Positions 1-8,891 of a DNA stretch of 64,000 bases are shown one piece after another. The translations under genes were made by a program, and so were the position numbers. A model generated the notes under the pieces. That model was not told where the DNA came from, did not search any database, and was given only the letters and a program-made list of their open reading frames with translations. The stretch lies in contig CANEAY010000005.1 in NCBI GenBank assembly GCA_947425785.1, positions 1-64,000 on the forward strand. Direction: 5' to 3'. Origin of the DNA: an uncultured Pseudoflavonifractor sp. (GTDB lineage: Bacteria > Bacillota > Clostridia > Oscillospirales > Oscillospiraceae). Each line of letters begins with the position of its first letter. The stretch's first letter is position 1.

Positions 1-51
1 TTACCTGCGCGACCGCGTGGGCAAGGGCGCCAAGCTCAAGGAGAAGCTGTA
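1..51 (+). CDS. rplS: Ribosomal protein L19, C-terminal end (partial)
   Basis: Only the last 16 residues are in the window (LRDRVGKGAKLKEKL and neighbours, stop at 49-51). This basic tail resembles the C-terminus of bacterial ribosomal protein L19, which sits at the 30S-50S interface. The context supports it: in Firmicutes rplS lies directly upstream of rbgA (ylqF) and rnhB, as here, and a perfect intrinsic terminator follows 12 bases after the stop. The identification rests on a short fragment plus synteny. Confidence 0.7.
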
Positions 52-62
52 AGAGACCATTC

Positions 63-92
63 AAAAAAGGAGCGGGTGACCGCTCCTTTTTT
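63..92 (+). terminator. Intrinsic terminator after rplS
   Basis: Perfect 12-bp inverted repeat (63-74 paired with 81-92) with a 6-base loop. The descending arm ends in six T. It closes the ribosomal protein operon and separates it from the rbgA promoter. Confidence 0.9.
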
Positions 93-105
93 GTACCCCT
101 ATGGC

Positions 106-134
106 TTTTCAAATGTCGAAAAGTTGTGTATAAT
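106..134 (+). promoter_or_regulatory. Sigma-A type promoter for rbgA-rnhB-yraN
   Basis: TTTTCA at 106-111, a 17-base spacer, then a perfect TATAAT at 129-134. It lies between the rplS terminator and the rbgA start, in an A+T-rich stretch. Confidence 0.7.
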
Positions 135-183
135 ACCACCTAACGGTTTTTATATCAAATATACTACAAAAGGAGGCGGGAGG

Positions 184-1062
184 ATGAATATTCAGTGGTA
201 CCCCGGCCACATGACCAAGACGAGACGGCAGATCGAGGCCGACCTGGGCCTGGTGGACATGGTGGTGGAGATCATCGACGCCCGCATCCCCATCTCCTCC
301 CGGAACCCGGATATTGACGCCATGGTGGGCGCCAAGCCCCGGCTCATTGTCCTCAACCGTGCCGACCAGGCCGACCCCGCCGCCAACCAGCTCTGGGCCA
401 AGGCTTTTCAGGCCAAAGGTTTTGCTGTGTTGGAGACCGACGCGAAGACGGGGAAGGGCATTGAGAAGTTCTCCGCAGCCTCCCGCCAGCTCTTGAGTGA
501 GCAGATACAGCGCTGGAAGGCCAAGGGCCTGGTGGGCCGCCCGGTGCGGGCCATGGTGGTGGGAGTGCCCAATGTGGGCAAGTCCACCTTTATCAACCAG
601 GTGGCCAAGCGGAAGTCCGCCAAAGCGGCAGACCGGCCCGGCGTCACCCGGGGCAAGCAGTGGGTGACGGTGGATCAGGGCCTGTCCCTGCTGGATACCC
701 CCGGCATCCTGTGGCCTAAATTTGAAGACGAACAGGTGGGGCTCCACCTGGCCTACACCGGTGCGGTGAAGGACGATGTGATGGATGTGGAGACTTTGGC
801 CTGCCGGCTGATGGACGACCTGGCGGCCCGCTATCCCCAGGCTCTGCGGGAACGCTACAAGCTGGATATCCCGGAAAAGGAGCCCGGCCAGGACGACGTG
901 GCCTACGGCTATGAGCTGCTCCAGGCGGGGGCCAGGAAACGGGGCTTCCTCATCTCCGGCGGAGAGGCGGACACCGAGCGGATGTCCCGCATCCTTCTGG
1001 ATGAACTGCGGGGCGGCAAGCTGGGGCGCTTTACACTGGAGTGGCCGGAGGGAACGCCATGA
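184..1062 (+). CDS. rbgA: Ribosome biogenesis GTPase RbgA (YlqF)
   Basis: A 292-residue circularly permuted GTPase needed for late 50S subunit assembly. The motif order shows the permutation: the G4 motif NRAD (near residue 56) comes first, then the Walker A/G1 motif GVPNVGKST (near 128) and the G3 motif DTPG (near 175). The N-terminus MNIQWYPGHMTKTRRQ is typical of the family, and length matches. I chose ATG 184 rather than an upstream in-frame start because it follows an AGGAGGCGGGAGG ribosome binding site (170-182) and sits downstream of the promoter. First gene of an operon with rnhB and yraN, overlapping rnhB by four bases. Confidence 0.95.
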   Translation: MNIQWYPGHMTKTRRQIEADLGLVDMVVEIIDARIPISSRNPDIDAMVGAKPRLIVLNRADQADPAANQLWAKAFQAKGFAVLETDAKTGKGIEKFSAASRQLLSEQIQRWKAKGLVGRPVRAMVVGVPNVGKSTFINQVAKRKSAKAADRPGVTRGKQWVTVDQGLSLLDTPGILWPKFEDEQVGLHLAYTGAVKDDVMDVETLACRLMDDLAARYPQALRERYKLDIPEKEPGQDDVAYGYELLQAGARKRGFLISGGEADTERMSRILLDELRGGKLGRFTLEWPEGTP

Positions 1063-1676
1063 GACTGTGGGAACTGGAAGAGGAGTGCTGGGCACAGGGC
1101 TATACTCTGGTCTGCGGCGCCGATGAGGCGGGAGCCGGGCCGCTGGCAGGGCCGGTATACGCCGGGGCGGTGATCCTGCCGAGGTACATAGAGCTGCCCG
1201 GGCTCAACGACTCCAAACAGTTGACGGAGAAGCGCCGTGAAGGGCTTTTTCCTGTCATACAGGAGGTGGCGGAGGCCTGGTCAGTGGCCAGTGTGGACGC
1301 CGCGGAAATAGATGCAACGGATATCCTCAGTGCCCGGATGAAGGCCATGCAGATGGCCATTGACGCCCTGGGTCTCAAGGCGGATTTCGCCCTTATCGAC
1401 GGCAACCGGGACAAAGGCAAGACCGCCGCCATCACTACGCCCCACCACTGCGCTGTGAAGGGAGATAACTTGTCAGCCTCTGTGGCCGCGGCCTCCATCC
1501 TGGCCAAGGTGAGCCGTGACCGGTATATGCTGGAAATGGCAGCGCAGTACCCGGAATACGCCTTTGAAAAGCACAAGGGCTACGGTACCAAGCTCCACTA
1601 CGAGATGCTGGACAAATACGGCCCCAGTCCCATTCACCGCAAGACCTTTCTTCGGACATGGGAGGGGCGGAAATGA
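1059..1676 (+). CDS. rnhB: Ribonuclease HII
   Basis: A 205-residue RNase HII that cuts the RNA strand of RNA-DNA hybrids and starts removal of single ribonucleotides from DNA. Acidic active-site residues are visible in DEAGAG near the N-terminus, in LIDGN and in the KGDNLSASVAAASILAK segment. The start ATG overlaps the rbgA stop as ATGA, indicating translational coupling. Oddity: the Gly-Arg-Gly junction-recognition motif of the family reads Gly-Ala-Gly here (1131-1139); see findings. The surrounding motifs and length are normal. Confidence 0.95.
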   Translation: MRLWELEEECWAQGYTLVCGADEAGAGPLAGPVYAGAVILPRYIELPGLNDSKQLTEKRREGLFPVIQEVAEAWSVASVDAAEIDATDILSARMKAMQMAIDALGLKADFALIDGNRDKGKTAAITTPHHCAVKGDNLSASVAAASILAKVSRDRYMLEMAAQYPEYAFEKHKGYGTKLHYEMLDKYGPSPIHRKTFLRTWEGRK

Positions 1677-2044
1677 GCGCCGGAGGAGATCGAAAGCTCC
1701 TGGGCCGCTGGGGAGAGAACCTGGTGGCGCAGGAACTGCGGCGGCAGGGCTGCCGCATCGTGGCCGCTGGCTGGCACTGCCGCTTTGGGGAGATCGACCT
1801 CATTGCCGATGACGGCAAGTTCCTGCGCCTGGTAGAGGTAAAATTGCGGAAAAACGCCAATTTCGCCCAGGCCAGAGAGGCCGTAGATGCCCGGAAACAG
1901 GGAAAACTCCGAGCCACGGCAGAGCTTTACCTGGCAATGCATCCCACCCGGCTCCAGCCCCGGTTCGATGTGGCGGAGGTCTATGCCCCCCAGGGGATGG
2001 CCACCCAGCGGCCGGAGATCAATTATATTGAAAACGCTTTTTAA
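1673..2044 (+). CDS. YraN family (UPF0102) nuclease-like protein
   Basis: A 123-residue protein of the YraN/UPF0102 family, which has a PD-(D/E)XK nuclease-like fold. The motif is visible as GEIDLIADDG followed by LVEVKLR. The N-terminal GRWGENLVAQELRRQG helix is characteristic. The biochemical role in this clade is not established; recombination or competence roles have been suggested for relatives. ATG 1673 overlaps the rnhB stop as ATGA and is preceded by GGAGGGG, so it is preferred over an in-frame start 15 bases upstream. Last gene of the rbgA operon. Confidence 0.88.
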   Translation: MSAGGDRKLLGRWGENLVAQELRRQGCRIVAAGWHCRFGEIDLIADDGKFLRLVEVKLRKNANFAQAREAVDARKQGKLRATAELYLAMHPTRLQPRFDVAEVYAPQGMATQRPEINYIENAF

Positions 2045-2056
2045 GGAGGCTTCTAT

Positions 2057-2995
2057 ATGAAGGTCTTTGACGGACACTGTGATACCCTTCTGCGCTGTTA
2101 CCAGCAGGGGGGAGGGTTTTGGGAGAGTCCCGGCCATCTGGACTTGAACCGTATGGGAAAGCTGGGACACTGCGCCCAGTTCTTCGCCGTTTTCGGCTCC
2201 CCTGACGAGACGCCGGGGCGGCCCCTGTGGGAGGTGTTCCTGGCCCAAGAGGCCATCTTCCGCCGGGAGATGGCGGCCAACGCCGGGCTCGTCATCCATT
2301 GCCGCACTGCCCAAGAGGCGGAGGCGGCCTGGGCGGCAGGGAAGCAGGCCGCTTTCCTCTCTGTAGAAGGCGCGGAGCTGCTGGACTGCGACCTTCAAAA
2401 GCTGGAGGAGGCTTACCGTATGGGCGTCCGGGCGGTAAACCTGACCTGGAACTACGAAAACGCCCTCTCCGGCAGCAATGATGAATCGCCTGAAAAAGGC
2501 CTGACGGAGCAGGGAAAAGCCTTTGTGAAGCGGATGCAGGAGCTGGGGATGCTGGTGGACGTGTCCCACGTGTCCGACCCCGGCTTTTGGGACGTTATGG
2601 AACTGGCACGAAAGCCCGTTTTCGCCAGCCATTCCAACTCCCGGGCCATGTGCCCCCACAAGCGGAACTTGACCGATGAGCAATTTACTGCCATAATAAA
2701 GAATCATGGCGTGGCAGGATTCAATATGGCTGCCGAGTTCGTGGCAGAGCGGGAGCCCACCATCGACACGGTGGTGGCACACATCGAGCACTGGCTGGGC
2801 CTGGGCGGCGGGAAGAACGTCTCCCTGGGCGGCGACTGGGACGGCATTGACGAGATGCCAAAGGGTATTACCGGGTTCCAGGATCTGGAAGCCCTGGCGG
2901 AGCGGCTGCTCCAGATGAACTATCCCGAACAGCAGGTGGATGACCTGTTTTACAATAATCTAATGAGGGTCGTGAGAGAAGTATGTACTATGTAA
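2057..2995 (+). CDS. Membrane-dipeptidase-type hydrolase (peptidase family M19)
   Basis: A 312-residue zinc dipeptidase of the M19 (renal dipeptidase-like) family, predicted to hydrolyse dipeptides. Visible family marks are the N-terminal metal ligands in DGHCDTL, the segment VDVSHVSDPGFWDV with its metal-binding His, FASHSNSRAMCPHKRNL, and GGDWDGI near the C-terminus. No signal peptide is seen, so it is probably cytoplasmic. An AAGGAGGC ribosome binding site precedes ATG 2057. The last 13 bases overlap the start of thrC, so the two are probably co-translated. The physiological substrate is not evident. Confidence 0.88.
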   Translation: MKVFDGHCDTLLRCYQQGGGFWESPGHLDLNRMGKLGHCAQFFAVFGSPDETPGRPLWEVFLAQEAIFRREMAANAGLVIHCRTAQEAEAAWAAGKQAAFLSVEGAELLDCDLQKLEEAYRMGVRAVNLTWNYENALSGSNDESPEKGLTEQGKAFVKRMQELGMLVDVSHVSDPGFWDVMELARKPVFASHSNSRAMCPHKRNLTDEQFTAIIKNHGVAGFNMAAEFVAEREPTIDTVVAHIEHWLGLGGGKNVSLGGDWDGIDEMPKGITGFQDLEALAERLLQMNYPEQQVDDLFYNNLMRVVREVCTM

Positions 2996-4470
2996 GCACG
3001 AGAGACCGGCTGAGCAAGACCACTGTGGCGGGCGCTATTGCCTACGGCCTGGCCCCCGATGGAGGCCTTTATACCCCCGAGGCCATCCCCTCTCTGGCGG
3101 GGAACGCCCTGAATACCTTGAAGGATATGACCTACCAACAGCGGGCAGTCTATCTGATGAACATGTATCTGGACGGCTTCTCCGCCTCCGAGCTGTCCGG
3201 CTTTGCCTCCAAGGCCTACGGCAGCGGCCGCTTTGACGATCCCAAGGTGGCTCCCATCCACAAAGTGGATGATTCTACGTATACTTTGGAGCTTTGGCAT
3301 GGCCCCACCTGCGCCTTTAAGGACATGGCCCTTCAAATGTTGCCCCATCTGCTCACCGCCTCCCTGCGGAAGGTGGGGGAAAACAAGATGGTGTGCATTC
3401 TGGTGGCCACTTCCGGCGACACAGGCAAGGGTGCTCTGGAGGGTTTCAAAGATGTGCCGGGTACCCGCATTTTTGTGTTTTACCCCAAGGACGGGGTCTC
3501 CACTATCCAGGAGCTCCAGATGAACACCCAGGAGGGCGGGAACGTGGGGGTCTGCTCCGTAGTGGGCAACTTCGATGACGCCCAGACCGGGGTCAAGCGC
3601 ATTTTCTCCGACGCCGCCTTCAAGGATGAACTGGCGGGGCGGGGGGTATTCCTGTCCTCGGCCAATTCCATCAACTGGGGCCGGGTACTGCCCCAAATCG
3701 TCTACTATGTCTCCGCCTACTGCGATATGATGAAGGCGGGGGCCATCGAAAAGGGCGACAGGCTCAACGTCTGCGTCCCCACGGGCAACTTTGGCGACAT
3801 CCTGGCCGCCTGGTATGCCAAACAGATGGGGGTGCCTTTGGGCAAGCTTATCTGCGCCTCCAACAGCAATAACGTCCTTACCGACTTTATCGAGACCGGG
3901 GTCTATGACCGCAACCGGCCTTTCTACAATACCATCTCGCCCTCTATGGATATCCTTATCTCCTCCAATCTGGAGCGGCTCCTCCACGCCTATACCCACG
4001 GGGACGCTCCCCAGGTCAAACAGTGGATGGATGAACTGAGCGAGACTGGCCGCTACGAGGTCTCGCCGTTGGTGAAAAAGGCACTGGAGCGGGACTTTGC
4101 CGCCGCCTGGTGCGACGATGCCGCCGCCAAGGCCGCCATCGGAAAGATGTGGAAGGAGAAGCATTACCTCATTGATCCCCACACCGCCGTGGCGGTGAAC
4201 GCCATGGAGCAGTACCGGGCCAAGAGCGGGGACGATGCCCCGGCCCTGGTAGTCTCCACCGCCAGCCCCTTTAAGTTCTGTACCGCCGTCATGGAGGCTC
4301 TCGGCGTGTCCCAGCCCGCCCAGGGGCTGGACAGCATCAAGCAGCTGTCCGACCTCACCGGTCTGGCCGCCCCCGCTCCGCTGGCAGAGCTGGCAGGGAA
4401 GCCTGTCCGCTTTGACCGGGTCACAGAGAAGGAGAATATGGCGGATGCTGTCCGGGAGATGCTTCGGTAA
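2983..4470 (+). CDS. thrC: Threonine synthase
   Basis: A 495-residue PLP enzyme converting O-phosphohomoserine to threonine. The N-terminus MYYVSTRDRLSKTTVAGAI and the phrase LAPDGGLYTPE fit the family. The PLP lysine is in HGPTCAFKDMALQ (near residue 113), and ATSGDTGKGAL and VPTGNFGDILAAW are the phosphate-binding loops. Length is that of the long threonine synthases found in many Clostridia. It overlaps the upstream dipeptidase by 13 bases, and its TAA shares one base with the ATG of the phosphoesterase. No other threonine genes are in the window. Confidence 0.95.
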   Translation: MYYVSTRDRLSKTTVAGAIAYGLAPDGGLYTPEAIPSLAGNALNTLKDMTYQQRAVYLMNMYLDGFSASELSGFASKAYGSGRFDDPKVAPIHKVDDSTYTLELWHGPTCAFKDMALQMLPHLLTASLRKVGENKMVCILVATSGDTGKGALEGFKDVPGTRIFVFYPKDGVSTIQELQMNTQEGGNVGVCSVVGNFDDAQTGVKRIFSDAAFKDELAGRGVFLSSANSINWGRVLPQIVYYVSAYCDMMKAGAIEKGDRLNVCVPTGNFGDILAAWYAKQMGVPLGKLICASNSNNVLTDFIETGVYDRNRPFYNTISPSMDILISSNLERLLHAYTHGDAPQVKQWMDELSETGRYEVSPLVKKALERDFAAAWCDDAAAKAAIGKMWKEKHYLIDPHTAVAVNAMEQYRAKSGDDAPALVVSTASPFKFCTAVMEALGVSQPAQGLDSIKQLSDLTGLAAPAPLAELAGKPVRFDRVTEKENMADAVREMLR

Positions 4471-5192
4471 TGGCTCTCTACGCCATCGGTGACACCCATC
4501 TCTCTCTGGGAAGCAGTAAACCCATGGATGCCTTCGGCGGAAGGTGGGAGGGCTATGTGGACAAACTCCGGGCCGCTTTCGCTCCGCTGACAGAAGAGGA
4601 CGTGGTAGTCTTTTGCGGCGACCTCTCCTGGGGCATGAGCCTGGAGGAGTCCCTGCCCGACTTTCAGTTCTTGGACGGGCTGTTTCCCGGGAAAAAGTAT
4701 TTTTTGAAGGGGAATCACGATTATTGGTGGACCACCGCCAATAAGATGCTCACCTTCTGGAACGACCATGGCCTGGAGCGGTTTTCCCTCCTGCACAACA
4801 ACTGCCAGCTGTATGGGGACGTGGCCCTCTGCGGCACCAGGGGCTGGTTTTTCGAGGAGGAGGCCGACGGCCACAACGAGAAGGTCTTCAAGCGGGAAGT
4901 CCTGCGGCTGGAGACATCCCTGAAGGCAGCGGGGGAGCGGGAGAAGCTGTGTTTCCTCCACTATCCGCCCCTCTATCAAGGGTATATCTGCCAGGAGATC
5001 GTAGACCTGCTGGAATATTATAAGGTCACTGCCTGTTACTACGGACATCTCCATGGCGGCAGTCACCGATTGGCCCAGGAGGGCCGGCGGGGAAGCGTGG
5101 AGTACCACCTGGTGGCGGGCGATTATGTGGATTTTGCCCCGCAAAAGATACTGGATGGCACCGCTGAAGAAAAAAGTTCAGAGAATTATTGA
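4470..5192 (+). CDS. Calcineurin-like metallophosphoesterase
   Basis: A 240-residue metallophosphoesterase. The ordered metal-binding motifs are GDTHL near the N-terminus, FCGDLSWG, LKGNHDYWW and YYGHLHGG near the C-terminus, so the di-metal site looks complete. The family hydrolyses phosphomono- or phosphodiesters; the substrate cannot be read from the sequence. No signal peptide. The start codon shares one base with the thrC stop (TAATG), so it is the third gene of the dipeptidase-thrC operon, which ends before the tig promoter. Confidence 0.88.
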   Translation: MALYAIGDTHLSLGSSKPMDAFGGRWEGYVDKLRAAFAPLTEEDVVVFCGDLSWGMSLEESLPDFQFLDGLFPGKKYFLKGNHDYWWTTANKMLTFWNDHGLERFSLLHNNCQLYGDVALCGTRGWFFEEEADGHNEKVFKREVLRLETSLKAAGEREKLCFLHYPPLYQGYICQEIVDLLEYYKVTACYYGHLHGGSHRLAQEGRRGSVEYHLVAGDYVDFAPQKILDGTAEEKSSENY

Positions 5193-5200
5193 AAAAGGAC

Positions 5201-5229
5201 TGGAAATATCCGTCTATCCCTGTTACAAT
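5201..5229 (+). promoter_or_regulatory. Promoter for tig
   Basis: TGGAAA at 5201-5206, 17-base spacer, TACAAT at 5224-5229 with an extended TG one base upstream. It is followed by a leader of about 65 bases before the AGGAGG site of tig. Confidence 0.65.
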
Positions 5230-5301
5230 AAATAAGATATCGCAAGACGGGCCCTGCCGCCGGAAAAGGTCGGCTCCCCGTTTACAGGAGGAAGTACAAA
5301 C

Positions 5302-6792
5302 ATGAACGTGAAGAGTGTTGAGAAACTGGAAAAGAGCATGGTCGCCCTGACCATCGAGGCCAGCGCCGAAGAGTTTGAGGCTGCCATTGAGAAGGCCTAT
5401 CGGAAGCAGCGGGGCCGTATCGCCATTCCCGGTTTCCGCAAGGGCAAGGCCCCCCGAAAGATCATCGAGACTATGTACGGCGCCGAGATCTTCTATGAAG
5501 ACGCCATCAACGATCTCTATCCCGACCTCTTCGCCCAGGCGGCGGAGCAGGAGAAGCTGGATACTGTGGCCTACCCCGAGGTGGAGCTGCTGGAGGCCAA
5601 CAAGGAGGGTTTCTCCTTCAAAGCCACCGTGGCCGTCCGTCCCGAGGTGAAGCTGGGCAAGTATAAGGGCCTTACCGCTCCCAAGGATGCCGTAAAGGTC
5701 ACTGACAAGGACATCGACGGTGAGCTTCGCCCCTATATTCAGCGGGCTACCCGCATGGTGGACGTGGAGCGTAAGAGCAAGAAGGGCGATACCGTCACCA
5801 TTGACTTTGAGGGCTTTATGGACGACAAGGCCTTTGAGGGCGGCAAGGGTGAGAACTATGACCTGGAGCTGGGCTCGGGCTCCTTTATCCCCGGTTTCGA
5901 GGATCAGCTGGTGGGTCTTAAGCCCGGCGCCGAGAAGGACGTAAAGGTCACCTTCCCCGAGGAGTACCAGGCGGAGGAGCTGGCCGGCAAGCCTGCTGTG
6001 TTTAAGGTGAAAGTCCACGCTGTGAAGGAGAAGCAGGAGCCCACCCTGGACGACGAGTTCGCCAAGGATGTCTCCGAGTTCGAGACCCTGGCTGAGCTGC
6101 GTAAGGATCTGGGTGACAAGCTCACCGAGCGCCGGGAGCGCCAGGCGCAGAACGCCTTCGAGGAGGCACTGCTGGATCAGGTCACTGAAAACATGACCGT
6201 GGAGATCCCTGAGGCCATGGTGAACTTCCGGGCTCAGCAGATGCTGGACGACTACGCCCAGCGCATCACCAGCCAGAGCATTCCTTTCGAGCAGTACCTG
6301 GCCATGACCGGCCTCACCGTGGATATGCTCAAGCTCCAGGCCTCTGAAGGTGCTGCCCGTCAGGTCAAGACCGACTTGGCTCTGCGCGCCATCGCCGAGG
6401 CCGAGAAGATCGAGATCACCGAGGCCGACATCGACGCCGAGTGCGCCCGTCTGGCCGAGCAGTATCAGATGCCTGCGGAGAAGGTCAAGGAGATCGTGCC
6501 TGTGTCCGAGCTGACCCGTGACCTCTCCAATCAGAAGGCCGCTGACGTGATCTTTAGCTCCGCCAAGGCGGGGAAGGCTCCGGCCAAGAAGGCGGCCGCT
6601 AAGAAGGCCGAGCCCGAGGCCGCTGCCGAGGAGAAGAAGCCGGCCAAGAAGGCAGCTTCCAAGAAGACTGAGGCCAAGGCGGAGGAGAAGCCTGCGGCCA
6701 AGAAGACCACCGCCAAGAAGGCCGAGCCCAAGGCAGAGGAAAAGAAGCCCGCTGCCAAAAAGACCACCAAGAAGGCCAAGTCGGAGGAATAA
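5302..6792 (+). CDS. tig: Trigger factor with Lys/Ala-rich C-terminal tail
   Basis: A 496-residue ribosome-associated chaperone and prolyl isomerase. Domains in order: ribosome-binding N-domain containing the signature GFRKGKAP (near residue 46), FKBP-type PPIase domain with KKGDTVTIDFEGF and GSGSFIPGFEDQLVG (about 150-240), then the helical chaperone arms to about residue 415. Beyond that is an unusual tail of roughly 75 residues made of repeated AKKA/EEKP units (bases about 6556-6789), resembling histone H1-like low-complexity tails and absent from E. coli trigger factor. ATG 5302 follows AGGAGG at 5286-5291. Immediately upstream of clpP-clpX, the usual tig-clpP-clpX order. Confidence 0.95.
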   Translation: MNVKSVEKLEKSMVALTIEASAEEFEAAIEKAYRKQRGRIAIPGFRKGKAPRKIIETMYGAEIFYEDAINDLYPDLFAQAAEQEKLDTVAYPEVELLEANKEGFSFKATVAVRPEVKLGKYKGLTAPKDAVKVTDKDIDGELRPYIQRATRMVDVERKSKKGDTVTIDFEGFMDDKAFEGGKGENYDLELGSGSFIPGFEDQLVGLKPGAEKDVKVTFPEEYQAEELAGKPAVFKVKVHAVKEKQEPTLDDEFAKDVSEFETLAELRKDLGDKLTERRERQAQNAFEEALLDQVTENMTVEIPEAMVNFRAQQMLDDYAQRITSQSIPFEQYLAMTGLTVDMLKLQASEGAARQVKTDLALRAIAEAEKIEITEADIDAECARLAEQYQMPAEKVKEIVPVSELTRDLSNQKAADVIFSSAKAGKAPAKKAAAKKAEPEAAAEEKKPAKKAASKKTEAKAEEKPAAKKTTAKKAEPKAEEKKPAAKKTTKKAKSEE

Positions 6793-6861
6793 TTTTCCTT
6801 TGAAAGGGAATATTGTAGTGTGTTTTTCCTGTGAATTTGCAAATAAGGAGAATTTCCAACT

Positions 6862-7443
6862 ATGAGTTTGGTACCTTATGTAGTTGAGCAGACCAGCCGG
6901 GGCGAGCGCTCCTATGATATCTTCTCCCGGCTCCTCAATGACCGCATCATCTTCTTGGGTGAGGAGGTCAACGCCACCACCGCAAGTCTGGTGGTGGCCC
7001 AGCTCCTCTATCTGGAGGCTCAGGATCCCGATAAGGAGATCCAGTTCTACATCAACAGTCCCGGCGGCTCCGTCACCGACGGTATGGCGATTTACGACAC
7101 CATGCAGTATATCAAGTGTGATGTCTCTACCATCTGCATCGGTATGGCTGCCTCTATGGGTGCCTTCCTCCTGTCCTCCGGGACAAAGGGCAAGCGGCTG
7201 GTTCTGCCCAATGCGGAGATCATGATCCACCAGCCCTCCGCCGGCACCCAGGGCCAGATCACTGATATGGCCATCCACCTCAAGCGCTTGGAGATCATCA
7301 AGAAGCGCATGAACCAGATCCTGGCCGACAACACCGGCCGGTCTGTGGAAGAGGTCACTGCCGCCTGTGAGCGGGACAACTTCATGTCCGCCGAGGAGGC
7401 CAAGGAATTCGGCCTGGTGGATAAGGTCATCTATCACCGCTGA
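6862..7443 (+). CDS. clpP: ATP-dependent Clp protease proteolytic subunit
   Basis: A 193-residue serine protease that forms the tetradecameric chamber of ClpXP. Catalytic residues are visible: Ser in [11 protein letters not shown], His in [10 protein letters not shown] and Asp in the [11 protein letters not shown] region. The N-terminal [20 protein letters not shown] is typical and length is standard. It follows tig after 69 bases and precedes clpX. An imperfect hairpin after the stop may partly attenuate transcription into clpX. Confidence 0.97.
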   Translation: MSLVPYVVEQTSRGERSYDIFSRLLNDRIIFLGEEVNATTASLVVAQLLYLEAQDPDKEIQFYINSPGGSVTDGMAIYDTMQYIKCDVSTICIGMAASMGAFLLSSGTKGKRLVLPNAEIMIHQPSAGTQGQITDMAIHLKRLEIIKKRMNQILADNTGRSVEEVTAACERDNFMSAEEAKEFGLVDKVIYHR

Positions 7444-7449
7444 TATAAC

Positions 7450-7481
7450 AAGGGAGCGGGGCCGCAAAGCTCCGCTCCTTT
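7450..7481 (+). terminator. Possible attenuating hairpin between clpP and clpX
   Basis: A 12-bp stem with G-T wobbles (7450-7461 with 7470-7481) and an 8-base loop. The arm ends TTT, but the longer T-run comes only after an interruption (GAGCGTC), so termination may be partial. Confidence 0.45.
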
Positions 7482-7518
7482 GAGCGTCTTTTGATTTTTT
7501 TCAGTGAGGTAAGGATCT

Positions 7519-8832
7519 ATGCCGAAAAACGACGAACACAAGTCTGTCCGCTGTTCCTTCTGCGGCAAGCGGCAGGAAGAGGTGTCCCGCATCATTGCCG
7601 GATCGGGGGTCTATATCTGCAATGAGTGCGTACACCTGTGTATGTCCATCCTGGACGATGCCGAGGACTCGCCCGAGGAGGCTTTCCGCCCCGAGACAGC
7701 AGGCTCCATCCCCACCCCCAGGGAGATCCACCAGGTGCTGGATCAGTATATCATCGGCCAGGAGGCCGCCAAGGTGGCCCTCTCTGTGGCGGTGTACAAC
7801 CACTATAAGCGCATCTACTTCGACGGCGGGGACGACGTGGAGCTGCAGAAGAGCAACATCCTGCTCCTGGGGCCCACCGGCTGCGGCAAGACCCTCTTCG
7901 CCCAGACCCTGGCCCGGGTGCTGAAGGTACCCTTTGCCATCGCTGACGCCACCACCCTCACCGAGGCGGGCTACGTGGGCGACGACGTGGAGAATATCCT
8001 CCTGCGCCTGGTACAGGCTGCCGATTACGACGTGGAGCTGGCGGAGCGGGGCATCATCTATATCGACGAGATGGACAAGATCGCCCGGAAGAGCGAGAAC
8101 ACTTCCATCACCCGCGACGTGTCCGGCGAGGGCGTTCAGCAGGCCCTGCTGAAGATCCTGGAGGGCACGGTGGCCAATGTGCCGCCCCAGGGCGGCCGCA
8201 AGCATCCCCATCAGGAGTTCATCCAGATCGATACCAAGAACATCCTCTTTATTTGCGGCGGCGCCTTTGACGGCCTGGAGAAGATCATCGAACAGCGGCT
8301 GGACAAGAAGGCCATCGGCTTTGGGGCTGAGATCAAGAGCAAGTCGGAGCGGGACACCGGCGAACTTTTCGCCGAGGTACAGCCCCACGACCTTATCAAG
8401 TTCGGTATTATCCCCGAGCTGGTGGGCCGTCTGCCGGTGGTGACCTCTCTGACCTCTCTGACCCGGGAGCAGCTGGTGCGTATCCTCACCGAGCCCAAGA
8501 ACGCCCTGGTGCGGCAGTATCAAAAGCTCCTGGAATATGACGATGTGGCCCTGGAGTTCCAGCCCGAGGCCCTGGCCGCTGCCGCCGACAGGGCGCTGGA
8601 GCGGAAGATCGGCGCCCGTGGCCTGCGGGCGGTGCTGGAGGAGGTCATGACCCAGACCATGTACGATGTGCCCTCTGACCCCACCATCTCCAAGGTGGTG
8701 GTCACCCCGGAGAGCGTAAGGGGAGAGGCCCTGCCTCAACTCTACCACGACCGGGAAAAGGCGGCCCGGCCCCGGCTGGGCTCCACCAAGAAGGAGACGC
8801 CGCGGCCCCCCATGCGGGATACCGCTTCCTGA
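7519..8832 (+). CDS. clpX: ATP-dependent Clp protease ATP-binding subunit ClpX
   Basis: A 437-residue AAA+ unfoldase that feeds substrates to ClpP. The N-terminal zinc-binding domain has two CxxC pairs (CSFCGKRQ and CNECV). Walker A is GPTGCGKT and Walker B is [10 protein letters not shown]. The pore loop GYVGDDVE and sensor segments are present. The linker between zinc finger and AAA+ module is short. Length fits the family. Preceded by GAGGTAAGG before ATG 7519. A perfect GC-rich terminator follows the stop by 12 bases. Confidence 0.97.
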   Translation: MPKNDEHKSVRCSFCGKRQEEVSRIIAGSGVYICNECVHLCMSILDDAEDSPEEAFRPETAGSIPTPREIHQVLDQYIIGQEAAKVALSVAVYNHYKRIYFDGGDDVELQKSNILLLGPTGCGKTLFAQTLARVLKVPFAIADATTLTEAGYVGDDVENILLRLVQAADYDVELAERGIIYIDEMDKIARKSENTSITRDVSGEGVQQALLKILEGTVANVPPQGGRKHPHQEFIQIDTKNILFICGGAFDGLEKIIEQRLDKKAIGFGAEIKSKSERDTGELFAEVQPHDLIKFGIIPELVGRLPVVTSLTSLTREQLVRILTEPKNALVRQYQKLLEYDDVALEFQPEALAAAADRALERKIGARGLRAVLEEVMTQTMYDVPSDPTISKVVVTPESVRGEALPQLYHDREKAARPRLGSTKKETPRPPMRDTAS

Positions 8833-8844
8833 CAGAAACAGCCT

Positions 8845-8874
8845 TCGGGGCGGGGGAGACCCCGCCCCGATTTT
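8845..8874 (+). terminator. Intrinsic terminator after clpX
   Basis: Perfect 11-bp GC-rich stem (8845-8855 with 8860-8870), GAGA loop, followed by TTTT. It lies only 17 bases before the engB start, so engB may rely on read-through or a promoter not recognised here. Confidence 0.85.
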
Positions 8875-8891
8875 CAAAAGAGGAGAACGCT

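Noticed and set aside
5026-7467. An 813-codon open frame on the minus strand across tig and clpP
   Set aside because: It lies opposite well-supported genes, is rich in Leu/Gly/His low-complexity sequence and matches no family. It arises from the GC-rich codon bias of the real genes.
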